A stretch of 64,000 bases of DNA, taken from NCBI GenBank assembly GCA_010645155.1, contig CM021322.1, positions 4,159,607 through 4,223,606 of the forward strand. The letters are read 5' to 3'. Origin of the DNA: Tigriopus japonicus (taxonomy: Eukaryota; Arthropoda; Copepoda; Harpacticoida; Harpacticidae). Position numbers and translations under genes: made by a program. Under the pieces are notes generated by a model. The model did not search any database. It was given only the letters and a program-made list of their open reading frames with translations, and was not told the origin of the DNA. Of this stretch, positions 12,557 through 25,499 are shown piece by piece (the stretch's first letter is position 1; each line of letters opens with the position of its first letter).

Positions 12557-13138
12557 ATGTACGATACCTACACCTTCCAAGGCCAAGTGTATTCACCAGC
12601 TTTCTCTGAACCACCCTCTCCAATGTCTACCTCATCCGACGGGGACGAATCTTCCACGGAGTACGGCTACCCGCCAAGTGTTCCCACACCCCCGGCGGAG
12701 GTTTTTGTCAATAAGAAACCTCGATTCCCAACCATTTATCACGAGGCATTGCAACCCCTGAGTCCTTGTACTACTCTGTCGGTGCCGCAAGGGTCTGTTC
12801 TAAGACCCACTCACAAATCCCACGTGAACGTGAGGCTGCAAAACGAGTTCCTAGCCCTTCTTCGTGTCAGTGACTTGTCCCAGATTGAAGTGTTTCTGCG
12901 GGAACACTCTGAGGACTTGGACTTGAACCAGTTCAACGAATTCGGGGACACTCCGATCCACGAGGCCTGTGTTCAAGGCAATTTGAATTTGGTCAAATGT
13001 CTGGTGCAATATGGTGCAGATTCGCGGCTCTCCAATCGAGATGGGTACACTCTGATACATTTGGCCTCATTTAGTGGACGATCAGATCTGTTATCGTATG
13101 TGCTATCCTTGCGGAACAGGGACCATTCTCGATCCTGA
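12557..13138 (+). CDS. NRARP: NRARP-like two-ankyrin-repeat protein, copy 1
   Basis: Single-exon gene, 193 aa. The last ~100 residues match Notch-regulated ankyrin repeat protein: a leading helix (about 94-118), ankyrin repeat 1 (129-158, TPIHEAC then GNLNLVKCLVQYGAD) and ankyrin repeat 2 (162-187, LIHLASFSG), joined by the family hallmark LSNRDGY. In vertebrates NRARP binds the Notch intracellular domain-CSL complex in the nucleus and dampens Notch output; that role is inferred here. The protein is longer than vertebrate NRARP (about 114 aa) because of an S/P-rich N-terminal region (1-93) whose motifs VYSPAFS, PPSPMST and PTIYHEALQPLSP recur in copy 2. The frame is open 73 codons further upstream, but that part has no similarity to copy 2. 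I therefore start at 12557, where A at -3 is a good context and the shared region begins soon after. Product confidence is high; the exact start is moderate. Confidence 0.88.
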   Translation: MYDTYTFQGQVYSPAFSEPPSPMSTSSDGDESSTEYGYPPSVPTPPAEVFVNKKPRFPTIYHEALQPLSPCTTLSVPQGSVLRPTHKSHVNVRLQNEFLALLRVSDLSQIEVFLREHSEDLDLNQFNEFGDTPIHEACVQGNLNLVKCLVQYGADSRLSNRDGYTLIHLASFSGRSDLLSYVLSLRNRDHSRS

Positions 13139-13174
13139 GACTTTGTTTTTGCCCATGTTATTTGTTTTCTTAAT

Positions 13175-13180
13175 TGTGAT
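13175..13180 (+). promoter_or_regulatory. Possible K-box (TGTGAT) in the 3' UTR
   Basis: TGTGAT lies 36 b after the stop codon of NRARP-like gene 1. K-boxes are miRNA-responsive 3' UTR motifs in Drosophila Notch target genes. A six-base match is easily chance, so this is weak support. Confidence 0.2.
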
Positions 13181-14104
13181 AGAGACGATTAGTCTCACCC
13201 TCTCAAACGCATAAGAATATACGATCATATCTATTCAATCTACACATGGCACTTCGCGATACCTTCTTTTTTTCATTTTATCGATGAATCTGACGTAAGT
13301 TTCTTTGGGAAGGAGTCCCTGAAACGATAAGTACTCGTAGTTTTGATTAAAAGAGTGTAGCGAGAAGAAATAGTCTACCAACCTTGACATTTCAGTACAC
13401 AACACAATTTTTTTCCGACATGCCCGGTCTTTTGTTCAATAGATTTCATGTTTGAAATTGGCAGTTTTAGATTGATGCGTTGCGTTGGTGTGCAAAGTAC
13501 ATCACAAAGCAAACATTTTTTGCATTCAAATCTGCCCCCCCCCCCGTATTAGTTTGTTCGTCAGCGATTTTTGTGGCCGGGCTTCCGCTTTTCCAGAGCT
13601 CAGAGAATCAGGAGGATGTTGATAATGGGAACCCTCATCGAATGAACCGAGTTGGTTGATCATTCTTTTTCTTCTTTCATTTTTGAGTGGGCCAACATCA
13701 TGGGAAGAGGTCCTGAGAATAGGAAATGAGCAGGAAATCTCGTTTCTCTGAGACTCCTAAAAAGTGTGGGTGTTCCCGCGACCTCGATATCCGTTCTCAA
13801 CCTGAAAATTCTCAGGGGGCCGCCGGGAATCTACAGCTACCTACCTGACTCTGTAGTTCTCTTGAATTCATCACTTCAAGAAACCACCGAGACAGCTTGA
13901 GAAGCAAAATGAAAACCAACGCCGTCAAGAATATCAAGAATCTGCGGTGGGTGTCGAGCCGTAAATAACCTATCCCTACTTATCAACCATGGACCACCAT
14001 GGAGAGAATAAGAGGAAAAGAGAGAAAGAAGAAATGTTTGTCACTCACCCATGATTCCTCTGTACATTCAAAGAACCATCCCATTGATTGAACTCCGTTG
14101 AGAT

Positions 14105-14983
14105 TTCCCACGCCCGCCTTAACTTGACAAAGAGTCAAGTACGTAGATGAAAGAGCGAGATTTGGGAGGAACTTCCAGCACCACCCAAGATGCTGAGGAC
14201 GATGATGATTATCCTCATCGCCAAATTTGTTATCCATCCCCCAGTAGTCGCCCAACACACCCTATACATCCACTTAAAACATTCATTCCGTGGTGACCGA
14301 CCAAGCAAGATCCTCGCACACTAACAGAAATATCTGCTCTTTTTTACAACATAATCCGTCTTGGAATGCCTTGAAACACACAATCGCTCGGGAAATGTGG
14401 CATATCGCGAATGGGGCGGGCGGGAGTGACAGAAATCTGGCAATTTATGGGTCAACCCTGGAATGGGTTAGTCAAACAAGACTAGTGGCGGCTTGATCCG
14501 TGTGAAAACTGATCTTCAGAACAGAATAATAGGATCTCGGTCGGTTCTCAGCCGCAACAACAACAACAACTCAACTTCACTCTAAGTACTGAGGGATTCA
14601 AGCCAAGTCAAGAACCCTGGGAATACTACCAATGCCCAAAGTGTCACCCCACCCAAAAGAATAACAAATACTAGGTTCGTATCTTCACTCCGACACTTGG
14701 GAGGTCTAGGCCATCCAAGTTTCTCTGAAGACGACAAATTTCTTCTCACCTCAACTTGACAATTAAGCAGAAGGGTGGAGGCTCTCAATCCAGTGTGGTT
14801 TTTTCTCATCCATCTTCCCAGGTGTGCCGGGCCATTTCTTATCTTAAAAATAACACTTGCCATCATCGATCATCCTTGAGAAAACAGGGACCCGTTCGGC
14901 CCTGTGTCTGTGGCTCACTGCAGCTTCAATTGTTCAAATATGAAAAGATCCCTTGACAGAGTACATGTGTGATTTTGTGAGAA
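14105..14983. promoter_or_regulatory. CSL/Su(H) sites downstream of NRARP-like gene 1
   Basis: TTCCCACG at 14105-14112 (CGTGGGAA on minus, strongest consensus) and TGTGAGAA at 14976-14983 (plus), with a GGTGAGAA core at 14743-14750 (minus). They lie 1.0-1.8 kb beyond the stop codon. Confidence 0.45.
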
Positions 14984-17102
14984 ATTAGGCGCATCTTGTC
15001 GCTGTCGTTTCACACATGTCAGACATTTTAACTGTGCGGAGACCGTTCGTTCTTTTCCCCCTCATCCTCGATTGCCTAGTACTGTAGAGAGTTCACATGT
15101 GGTTGAAACTCATTATGATCTCTTGACAGCCTCCACTTAACTTCAATTCATGTTTTTCTCAATGAAACTCCCTTCAAACTCGGAGAACCGTGTGAGTGAG
15201 TGACTGACTGAGGGAAAGAGGGAGTAAGTGAGAGGAAAGCTTTAAAGCGGACCTTGACTGACGGTAACAATTGGGTATTATTGCTGGATGTTGGATGGAC
15301 GTAAGTACCTAGACAGCAAATCCGTCAGCATCTGTTAAGAAATCCGGATCGGCATAAACTTTGGTGAGCATGCATTCAAGATGAAACCGAATCAAGCCCT
15401 TATGGCGGGATCTTTGTGGAGGAAGAAACGGTAAATTTTTGAGGGTAATAGATTCGTATGGTTAAAGAGTGTCACATCTCCACATTTTTAGCAAGCTATT
15501 TGCAAATTCATGGGGTATTATGGTCGATACGTACTATATGCTACCTTTTGGTAATCAAACCAAACAAATCCTAACCTTTTATAACAAGGCATGGTAACGT
15601 TTCGTTAATTTCAAAAGTACCATAAGTTTTTATTAAATGCATAAAAGCGATAGCTAAACTAGTGATGCACATGTTCAAACTCATGAGAGAAAAATGCAAG
15701 CTTCAAATTCAGGGTCGATTTAAACTGGAGTATGTTTTCCAGGATTCTAATGAAACCAAACCGAACACTTGATGGGAAATAGTGATAATGGGAGCTCACT
15801 TTTTTATCATTAAAGATCTATCGAAATAATGTTTTTATCGTCATCCTGCAAGGTGTGTTTACAGAATCTTTATGTTGTAAGAAGAATGGACAAGGCTCAA
15901 TATCTGAAGAATTATGAATTCCCTGACTCACGCAATCGTTTTAATTGTTATGTTACAATAAAGAGGAGTTGTAAGTTAGAACTTGTGAATTTGGCGATGA
16001 ATGAAAAAAGAAAAACCGGTAACAAATTTATTATGCATGGTGATCTTAAAAAATAAGGTATGACGTATACAATGTCGCTGCTTTGGCTGATGACTCCATA
16101 CAACGGTCAAAAATTCCAGAAAAAAATGAGTCTTTCCATTGTGTTACGTAATTTTTAGGCAGTTTGCTTCTAAAAAGAGCGTCATCTAAAGAGAAATCAT
16201 TACTTAAATAAATAATCTTAGTTGCAAGATCGTTTGTGCGAAACCCCAAAACTACTTTCTAGTTCATTTGACGTTTCTTACGCAATAATAGGGAGTGGAA
16301 GACATGTAAAAAGACAATGGTTAGAGAAAAAAAGATTTTAATAATAGGGTAATATTGATTGTCACTTGAATAAAAACCTGCATGTTGAGTTAGTGTAATG
16401 TGGAACTCCTGATCACATCATGCGTGGAATCTTCAAAGGTTTTAAGAGAGAAAGTTACATACGTATATTAGTCTTAGTCAAAACCAAAAACTCTTCTTAG
16501 CATTTTAGTTCTTAGGAGCTTGGTTTTGCGTCTTGGTTTGCATGTAATGATCGTCCTCTATGAGTGTGATCGAATATTTTTGGAAGCATTCAACACATAG
16601 AAGCATGACTAATAATCATACAATCCACTGCATCTTGAAACTTCCGTCGAAAAGAGCTAAATTGAGATTCGTTTTTCCAACGGTAAGATCAAAACATTCA
16701 TCGTGGCTCGTCCAAAAGACCTGATCACTTCCTATGATCAACACCAAATTCATCTTTAGCATCCTCCTCGCCTCATTCCTCACCCATTGTGCTTAACTCA
16801 TACCAAGACAACGAGATCTTCAAGTTCCGTCTATGTACCTAAACCCCATCCTTCGATTCATGGACAGGTGAGTGAGCATCGCGTGCACCATGGATATCTA
16901 GAATTGGTTGGATTGAAAATGCCGAGGTCCATCATCAAATAAATGAAACACAACGAGAAAATGTAAGGTCTTTCCTCTTCTTTCTATCGCCACGCTAGTT
17001 TTTACTATGCGCTCTCCGGCAAATTCTAGATGTCCATTGTTGTATGTAAGGTAGTGAGTGAGAGGGCGACATGTGCATCAACCTGCGGTTCCCATATGAA
17101 AA

Positions 17103-18289
17103 TATGAGAATTCCCACGGTAACTCGCTCCACTACAGAGTGTAGCGCCCTCACGCCTTCTCTACACATGCTCAATACATACGTTGCGGAGTGTTGTGGTT
17201 CAGTGGAGTCGATGGTGCAAAGGTTTGGATCTCCCGAGGTGGTCATTATTCCAGTTTTTTTAAGGTTTAAGACATTGAGGTGAATGGTCGATTATTGGTT
17301 CTATAAGACTATTTCCATACGAAGATTACCTGAACCAAAAAGAAACATGGTTATACCAAGAGCCACTATGAATCGAAGAGAGCGTGCTTGAGATTGATTG
17401 ATTCCATTTAAAATCAACTGTCTCCACATAGCTGTGGAAGAGAATGGAAGAAACAATGGAAAGCGCAAAACTATGTACTGTATATGGACATTGTTTTTAA
17501 TAGCAAAGGCACTTTTTTATAATCCTTGCGTGATTTCTGGAAAATTTAACCTTTCAATTTACTTGAAATAGACCTCCGTTAGTTTGATTGAGTAAGCTAA
17601 TGAAAGAGATCTTTTTGGTATTAGAAACCTCTTGGATTTTCTTTTTGTTTGAAAATATTTATTCTCCTTTCTCCGACCATAGAATACAGGAAGGAGTGAG
17701 TTTTGTTATTTTGTCTAATTAAACTTGTCATGTTCAAGCAAACAGCATGAGATTATACAATTCATGTAATTTACCGTAATTTAAAAAAAAAAGTGGAGTT
17801 GAGATAAAAAAAAATAACGACCTTAACCTTGGTTTGATCCCAGGTCTTAAACATATGCCTAATATTATGACCGATCCATGAGAAATAATCTCGCAAAGAA
17901 AATTATTTAAAAAAAATGGTCGTTTTCAATGAATAATTTGGAATGAGGAGAAGTATTAAAAATCAAAACTTGTGTAGAAGGACAAATACAAAGAAAAAAT
18001 GGCTTGAATCTAGTTTTGATAGTCTGAATACTCCAGAACCAACCTTGCGAATGATGCAGAACAGAAGTTATGTTTTCAATCTCAACCTACTTCAATTACC
18101 CGATGTGACTAAGATTATTATTTATGCGGTATTAACTTTGCATTACCACATCCCCTAACACCCCCTGGTCATTTCGCCTTACGTTAATCTATCTGTCTTC
18201 TCCTTTTCGGAAATACGTATTCTTTTCTGTGGGTACCGTAGTAGTACACACACACTGACAGTTGGCGGAGTAAATACCCACCGTGGGAA
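17103..18289. promoter_or_regulatory. CSL/Su(H) sites including an abutting head-to-head pair
   Basis: TATGAGAA (17103-17110, relaxed) directly abuts TTCCCACG (17111-17118, strong, reverse) with no spacer. A strong CGTGGGAA follows at 18282-18289, with a relaxed TATGGGAA at 18304-18311. Confidence 0.45.
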
Positions 18290-19710
18290 TTTTCTGATTT
18301 TCATATGGGAACCATAGTTTGATGCACATGCCCATCTTTCTTCACCAAAGGCAAACTCATATGCAGTCCCCATGAAGACGATTCATGCTCGCTCACCTAT
18401 TCATGGATGGAAAGAAGAGGCAGCCCAAGCTTGAGATGAGATAGACCTTTGTAGAAGAGTGTGTAAACGGATAGGTCCACAATCACCCGCTCGACCCCCC
18501 GACAATAAGGGTTAAGTGGTTCGACATTCTCTTCCCATGGAGTGATCATCGGTTACGTTTTTTCCTCACGAAGACAAAAGAAGAGGAGTGCAAATTGCTT
18601 AACCTTCTTCATCTTTGCCTTCTACTTGTTTTTTTCCTCACCGAGAACGATGAGGATTCGTGTCTGTTCCGATCATAATAATTAAGGTATTACTAAATCA
18701 CAGTGTGTTGGGAGAGGCCCTCTTTTGCGGAGATGGGTCGAGCCTTTTCACATGAGAGCTTGATTTCTTTTGACCCGAAAACACCACCTTCCAGTCAAAG
18801 GGTCAAATGATTCATGCATGAGATGAGAAGATAAGGTGATAACCGATTGAAAACTCCACCAGCATCACTACTCAAACTGCAAAACCTCCACCTCTAACAA
18901 TAATCCCACAATACTAGACCCGTTTGTGAGGGGTTTGGGTCGCATCGAGACTTCCCTTTTGAGTTTTTTGGGGGATGATGTGCGAAGAAGGTGAACGGAA
19001 TCCTCGAAAGAACCAAAGAAAGGTCACCAACGGTCGGGATGGAATTTTTCCCAAGACTCTGTTTGGAATGTCTGGAATTTTCTTTGATTTGAATTTATGA
19101 AAGAGCCCCTCTGAGCGCAGTGAACAAGCAAAGCAACCCAGTCCAAAACCACGCACATCAACTACCGGAGGACAAAGTGGTTGTTACATACTGTACCACA
19201 TAATTACATAGATCAGCCCTCAAGAAAACAACATGTCGAACAAGCCAACCATTGTCAATGGCTCGTAATGTGTCACTGGGTAAGAAGAATACGTAGTTGA
19301 CCGGGTTGGATCCTTAGGTTGTTCCTCAAGTTTCAATGTGGGGGGACATTCAAATGAGAATTGATTTCGTTTTGTTAACGCTTCAAGTAGGCAGAATTTG
19401 TCTCTGTGAAAGGGGCTTAATTGTTGATTGGTTGGAGTGAGTTGAGCTACCGTGTGAGTAAAGTGTGCGAGAAAGAGCGGCAATTTCGGGTATTGCTCGG
19501 AGTCATTTCACACGGGAACAACCATAGTTCATGTTTGGCGTGGCTTGGCCACCACCAATTCAGTTTGTTGCGATGGTTGGCTCACACATCCTCAGGTGAT
19601 TGTACCTTTTTTATATGCTTATGTAGTATGAATCACACAGAGGACTGACTGGCCTGTGGCTGGCAGAGGCTCTTATTCCCCAGATCCCACCATTTTTGGC
19701 CTTGGGATAT

Positions 19711-21234
19711 TGTGAGAAGATTATGGCCGAGGCCAAGAAATCTCACGACTCAAAAATGCCTGCAAGAGCTCTCTCACTGACTCTTAAAACCGTTCTCAGA
19801 GGAGCTGGAAAAAAACTAATATGAGGTATCGAATGCAATGATGATTTCAGTTTTCATTTTGAGACCCATGTTTCCATGTAGGTAAATGAGATCTATCATC
19901 GGTTCTTGACCTGTTTCTGCCCCTTAACCTTTTGTTGTTGGGATAGCTTGTTTTCTGAGAACCTTTTGACTTTGCCGCAAAATACATCAGGTGGGCCAAC
20001 ATTGACTAAGCTTTTAAGAATGTTTTACAAGATAGTTCTCATTGGACAATTTCATATATAATGATATATACATAAACCGTGAATTATAGTTGGGCATCTT
20101 TATTTTGGAATTTATAATGGGAATTTCACTATGGTTCGGTATGAAGGTTTCTTTGCGATCGTTATTTATTTTTCACTCTAAAGTGAAGGTTCCAAATTCC
20201 TTAGAAAATACCCCATAGTGTGGCGAAAATAGAGGAGATCGAAATAACGTTAAGTTTATGAAACAGTATAAACAAAATAAATTGGTTATTAGTTAAGTTT
20301 TTTTGTTTTTTGTTTAGATTATAATCAAAGAAAAATTTGTATTAAGCTGCAGGCGAACTAAAAATGAGCTTTTCTAATGGCGTGCCCATCGTAGATTTTG
20401 TTGTTTTTTTGAGGGGCGGATTTTTAATACCGCTACAGGGAACGGGATTCACTGTAAAGAGAGTTAATGATTAATATAGTTAATAAAATTGCCGTTTATA
20501 TGAAATTTGATCTACCAATGAGTTACTGTTGGCAGATCTGTATAAAAAAAAGGGGCTACTGGATTTGAAATTTTAGTCGCTGAACTGGTCCCAAAAACTT
20601 ACTCCAAAAGCAATTTGATATCTGAAATCGTCATTTTGATGACCTGAAAACAACTTTCAAATGTTGGAAGTTTTTTGGGCTTGGCCAATCAAAACCTAAA
20701 AAAGACAAACTTCAATATTCAGCGGTTCAAAAAAAAGTGGTTGTTTTACTCTCTGCAAAGAAAATCCTTCTCAAATTGAGTGTCGATATTTCGTATTATT
20801 TTCGTTATATTCTACATTTAAAATTCGCTAAATAGCTTTCATACTTATTGTTGAAACCAATGAGGCTTTCCAAAATTGGAAATATGGAAATGATCTGGTT
20901 TAAGGTCATTTGAGTTGATGAGATGAATAATGAAGGCGAGGGTTGGTGAACTTCGCCCTTGTTCAAAATTAGATTGTAATTTTGTGATCATCTTGAGGGC
21001 GTGGGATCCTCAAATTCCCATATTGCCCAACTTCGACCCAACACAGGGACCACCGAAAGAGGTAATCAGGGGATTCATGTTTCTTTTTGCCCATTGTCGA
21101 ACAATGACCCCCCAAATGACCAATCTCAAATGAAGTATACGAGCTCTCCACTTTCGCCGAAGTCTCCAATACACTTGTGGGACCTCAAGAAGAGTACCCG
21201 AGTTGAACCAAAGCTCTCTTGACTCATTCCCACA
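19711..21234. promoter_or_regulatory. CSL/Su(H) sites, mid-interval
   Basis: TGTGAGAA at 19711-19718 (plus) and TTCCCACA at 21227-21234 (TGTGGGAA on minus). Both are exact consensus matches, in a stretch with no gene. Confidence 0.4.
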
Positions 21235-23067
21235 GAGGAATGGATTTCTTCACCCAAGGAAAAAAAGTGACCACAACTCGATATTGAAACTTGCGGTAAT
21301 GTCGAGCTCGAATAACTAGCCGACTGGACCTCGTCGATGATTCTGGGAACGAGCTTCTTGTACTGCTAGCTAGTTGTGGTTGGAGATTGGCATTTGCAAA
21401 CCACCCCGATATTGCCGTTTGTCGTCTCCTCGTCCTCCTCCTCGTTTGAATCCTACTCCTCCCTTTATTCTCATTTGAGCCCAGGTTGAAAGAGTTTCCC
21501 TCCCAAAAGAAATTGTTCATCTTTTGTCTCGTTGAAAGATGTGGAATTTCCTCCACAGGACGACCCGCTTTTCCCCGCCAATCGTAGTACTCGTTCTTCG
21601 TCCCCAAAATGAAATATTTGATTGTTCCTGATGACCAGGACCTCTAAAGAATATGGACAAAGAGACCTGGCATGCTAGCTTACTAGTTATGCTGTTGGTT
21701 TGAGCGTCATTTCTGAATGATTTGGATCCTGGCATCTCGCCAATTCCGTAGCAGTCTCTTGGTTCATGGGTTCAGAGGTGCTTAGGGTATTGTTGTACAT
21801 GAGGACAGACTGTCAACGGTTGGGAAAAAACTTTCTCATGGGTAAAATTACTGAAATTTGAATATCGCTCGCTTTTCAAGGAAGAAAAAAAAGAGGAAAG
21901 TGGTCTCCTAATTGAAAATCAACATTGAACCTCCATCCCCTCTCACATTTAGCCTTAATCCCCCAACGCTCTCACCCCATTCATCAGCGAAAACCAAAAA
22001 AGAGTCGACTCGCAAAGAATCCAGGCCATGTTTATTCATGAGATCAGTGATCCGGTCCTTTCTTCTGGATCGACCATTTAAATGACCGTTGAAGCCCTCC
22101 GTAAAGAGTCACTGGTAATGAGCCCTTGGCATTATTTAGATCTGTCAAAGGGCAGGCACACAGTCCACGAGACAAATCCAAATGGCAGCTGCTCCGGATC
22201 TCGTCGAATCCACGTCACTACTTGAGGGAGTAGTTCCAACTCCAGTACAGTGGCTCTAAACTTCCAACCGTCGCAACGGTTTCATGAGCGAACATCTGCC
22301 TCTTTGCCCTTCAATGAACACAACTTGGCTCGTGCCAAAAAAAATAGATCGGGTGAGAGGGTGGGGAAGAGACACAGAATATTAGTTTAACTAACCCACT
22401 GTTCCGCCGACCTGAAGCGTATCAAGTCTGGAACTAAGAAATGTCTCCCTGAAGAAAATTTGTTTGTAAATCTTACCACCTTGGATTTGTTCCCTCATGA
22501 AATGGTGCTTTCAAGAAATTCAAAACTGAGTTGCCTGGCCGTCTGTGGTATATCATATTTTGAGTAGCAAAAGGTTCGTTACTCGTTGGAAAAAAGTGTC
22601 TCGACTGCATGTTTGATGTTTTCAATTAACGAGCAAAGGCTTGTCGCTCGTTTGAGAATGGCCTGGTATTTTCACACGCCTTAAAAGGAGTCCCTTTAAC
22701 TCTGGAATTTTTATGCATGCCCCGCTCGTCCTGGTTCCGTGGCCCATTATCAACCCATCCCATCATCGAAGTACTACTCACTCCCCTGGAAATCCGGCCC
22801 CCCCTTTCTTCCCCCTCTCCGGGTTCGCCTCTCTTTCCAACGCGATCGACGAACGGCTTTTCGACCAACCGTCGTGGTCGGCCAAAGGTTCGTTGGAGAC
22901 GATGGCCTGAATGCCGGGAGCAACTCACTCACTCACTCACTCACTTACTCACTTACTCATTCACCAAGGTGAACCCTGTCTTCTTGCACACATGTTTAGG
23001 CACTGCGAGAGGGTGTGTACGTACGTATGTGTTTGGAGACCCTTGTTTGATGAGAGTGCTTTCGTTT

Positions 23068-24227
23068 CGTGGGAACGGTAACGGTCGATATGTACTGTAG
23101 GAAAGACACAAAAGTTGGGAAAGAAAAGCGATCTCATCTCACTCGGTTTCCATTTCTCGTGTGAGTCCAAATTGTCCAAATGACCCTAAGGATATGGAAA
23201 CAACATCAAAAATCTAGCTAGCCCCGAGCCATGGCCAGCCAAAATGTGTGTACTTGACTATCTTTTTCGGGGCTAAAGAAGCTCTGATTTGCTCAAGGTG
23301 GTAATTTTTTTAGAACAGGGCCCTCGTTATAATTTGTTTAAATGGGTTTTCCTTGATTAAAAATTGGTCCAAAGCTAATCAGATCTTCCTGAGTAATTCA
23401 TGACTTGAGGTAAAGTGGAGACAGGCTACGTACAGACCCTCAATCACTTGGAATTTCTCAGGAAAGGTGTCTTCCTTCGGAATGTATCGCTCTACCGCAG
23501 ACAATGTTTCAGGTCAAATTGAGGAGCGACATTTTTCATTCCATTAATGGAATTGAAATCGAGTTAGGCATGCCAGATGTCAGACGCTCTCCTTTCGTTC
23601 CCATTCTCGAAACACTTTGACGCGATCTGTCTTTCGACTGCATTGTACATGTGAACAGTTTGATGCCAATTGGACCCTCATCTCCCAGGGTCTCATTGAA
23701 AGATCCCAATATTAATGAGACGGGTGAAGAAACTTTATTTTCTCCCTTTTCTCATGGACATCCGGCGAGTGGATGTCGATCGAACTTTGCACACAAAACC
23801 CGTTCAATATGGCAATGCCTGGCTTTCTACCACCACCGTGGGTTTCGACGACTGCGTACGGATGGACTACGTATGTATGTATTCGTGGTCATAATTCTCG
23901 TGAGAAAAAGACGAGGCGGCCGCTCACACCCAGAACAAGAGGAAATGGACGAAATGAGCCCATCCAGGGGCGCCATGACCCGCTTTATACGAAGGGTTTT
24001 TGGGCTCATGATATCATAAGAACGTCATTTGAGGGCATGGCGGAGAATATGTGTACAGTGACAATGATGCTCCAATTGGAGTTTTAGAAATCGGCAGTCC
24101 TGAACTTGTTCCAAAAAGCATTCCCTTGGTTCGTGGAGCGGTAGGTTGGATCCATGTTTTTGACGGAATCCCAGGGAGAAGGCGAATGAGTCTGCTGTGG
24201 ATGATTCCTTTCGCATTAGTGTGAGAA
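23068..24227 (+). promoter_or_regulatory. Three CSL/Su(H) sites within 1.2 kb
   Basis: CGTGGGAA (23068-23075), CGTGAGAA (23899-23906) and TGTGAGAA (24220-24227), all on the plus strand. This is one of the denser sub-clusters in the interval between the two NRARP-like genes. Confidence 0.45.
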
Positions 24228-25491
24228 CACACGTGTCCTCTTCATTGCCCACGGCTTGACTTCTCGGTTGATATGATGAAGATCCGTTCAGAAAATCAGT
24301 TCCGATTCCACCAACCCTGTTCAATCCAATCTTGATCCCCTGAGTCTCTCTCACACACGTTCATCTGGTTTTATCTTAAGAACCTCGTGCTCGCGATCTT
24401 TTCCCATGACTTTCCGAGCGGCGCTTCAAGGTATGCCGAGAATTCTTGGGATCCTTCCACCGACTTGCACGAGAAAGTGTTTTCCCATGCGAATTTTGCG
24501 TTTCGATTAATTGGGCAGCGTGGATCTGACAGTTGGCACACCGAGCATCGACGATTGTTTCCTTGAGAGCACCCAAGAAGGGAAGCAAAAGTTCGTTGGT
24601 GACCTTTGGGGAACGCCGATCATCTCCACCATCATCATCAGGCTAATCCAAATATTTTTCTCAGGCTTTCCAGGAATGGAATCCGAAGCCAGTACTTACT
24701 ACAACTATATACACATCCTCATCTTAGGACGAGGAAGAAGCAACAACGAATAAAGGTGAAGAGGGCATGGTTGGCACCCCATATACCACGTCCTTGCTGA
24801 TCGTTCATGGCCCATGCACGAGATCCACTGTGCAAATTCTACATTGGCTTGAATGATAACTTCGCAAGGATTGGGAAGAACTTAGAAATTCTTCTCAATG
24901 AGAAGGTTTCAAGAGCTCGCACTCACTCTCTCTAAATGGCACCCAGAGTTCAGAGTTCATGATAGAGGGACCTTATGAAATTCCAGGTGTGAGCATTGCA
25001 GCATTTCGTGCCGAGAGGTCAGATTTACAAGGCAATCAAAAAATCAAAAAAAAAACCTCCCATAAGGTCCATCAACCGTCAAATCAGGGAGGTGTGGAGT
25101 CTTGGGTCCGCATTGGGAAAGGTCAGATCTACTTGGTGGTCAATCAGATTCTCAATTCAAAGGTCTGCCAACGATCATGGGAATACATACTTGTTGTTCA
25201 CACGACAAATTCTTGAACCACCCCAATGACTTGAAAATTCTCGGTAAAAGAGAAAGAGAGAGAGAGAGAGTCTCGAACTCATGCGTCGTTTGGCGTCTTT
25301 GATCCGAGATTCGTTAGAACCTTCCCTTCCTTTGTGAGTCATACTACATAGGTATTGTACTACAAAGAGTGGAGGATGCTGGACGCTGGATGCTTAGGCA
25401 AAGATTGAATTCTTCAGAGATGAGCGAGTCCCCCCTGAGTGCGTGAAGTGAACTCAACCTGTGGGTAAATGATGATGCCCTTTGAATTAAT

Positions 25492-25499
25492 CGTGAGAA
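25492..25499 (+). promoter_or_regulatory. CSL/Su(H) site
   Basis: CGTGAGAA, an exact match to the CSL consensus, with GGTGGGAA/GGTGAGAA cores on the minus strand at 25989-25996 and 26751-26758. Confidence 0.4.

Noticed and set aside
21224..21607. 127-codon minus-strand frame in the NRARP interval
   Set aside because: Composition-driven (Arg/Ser-rich) with no domain; sits in gene-free DNA.
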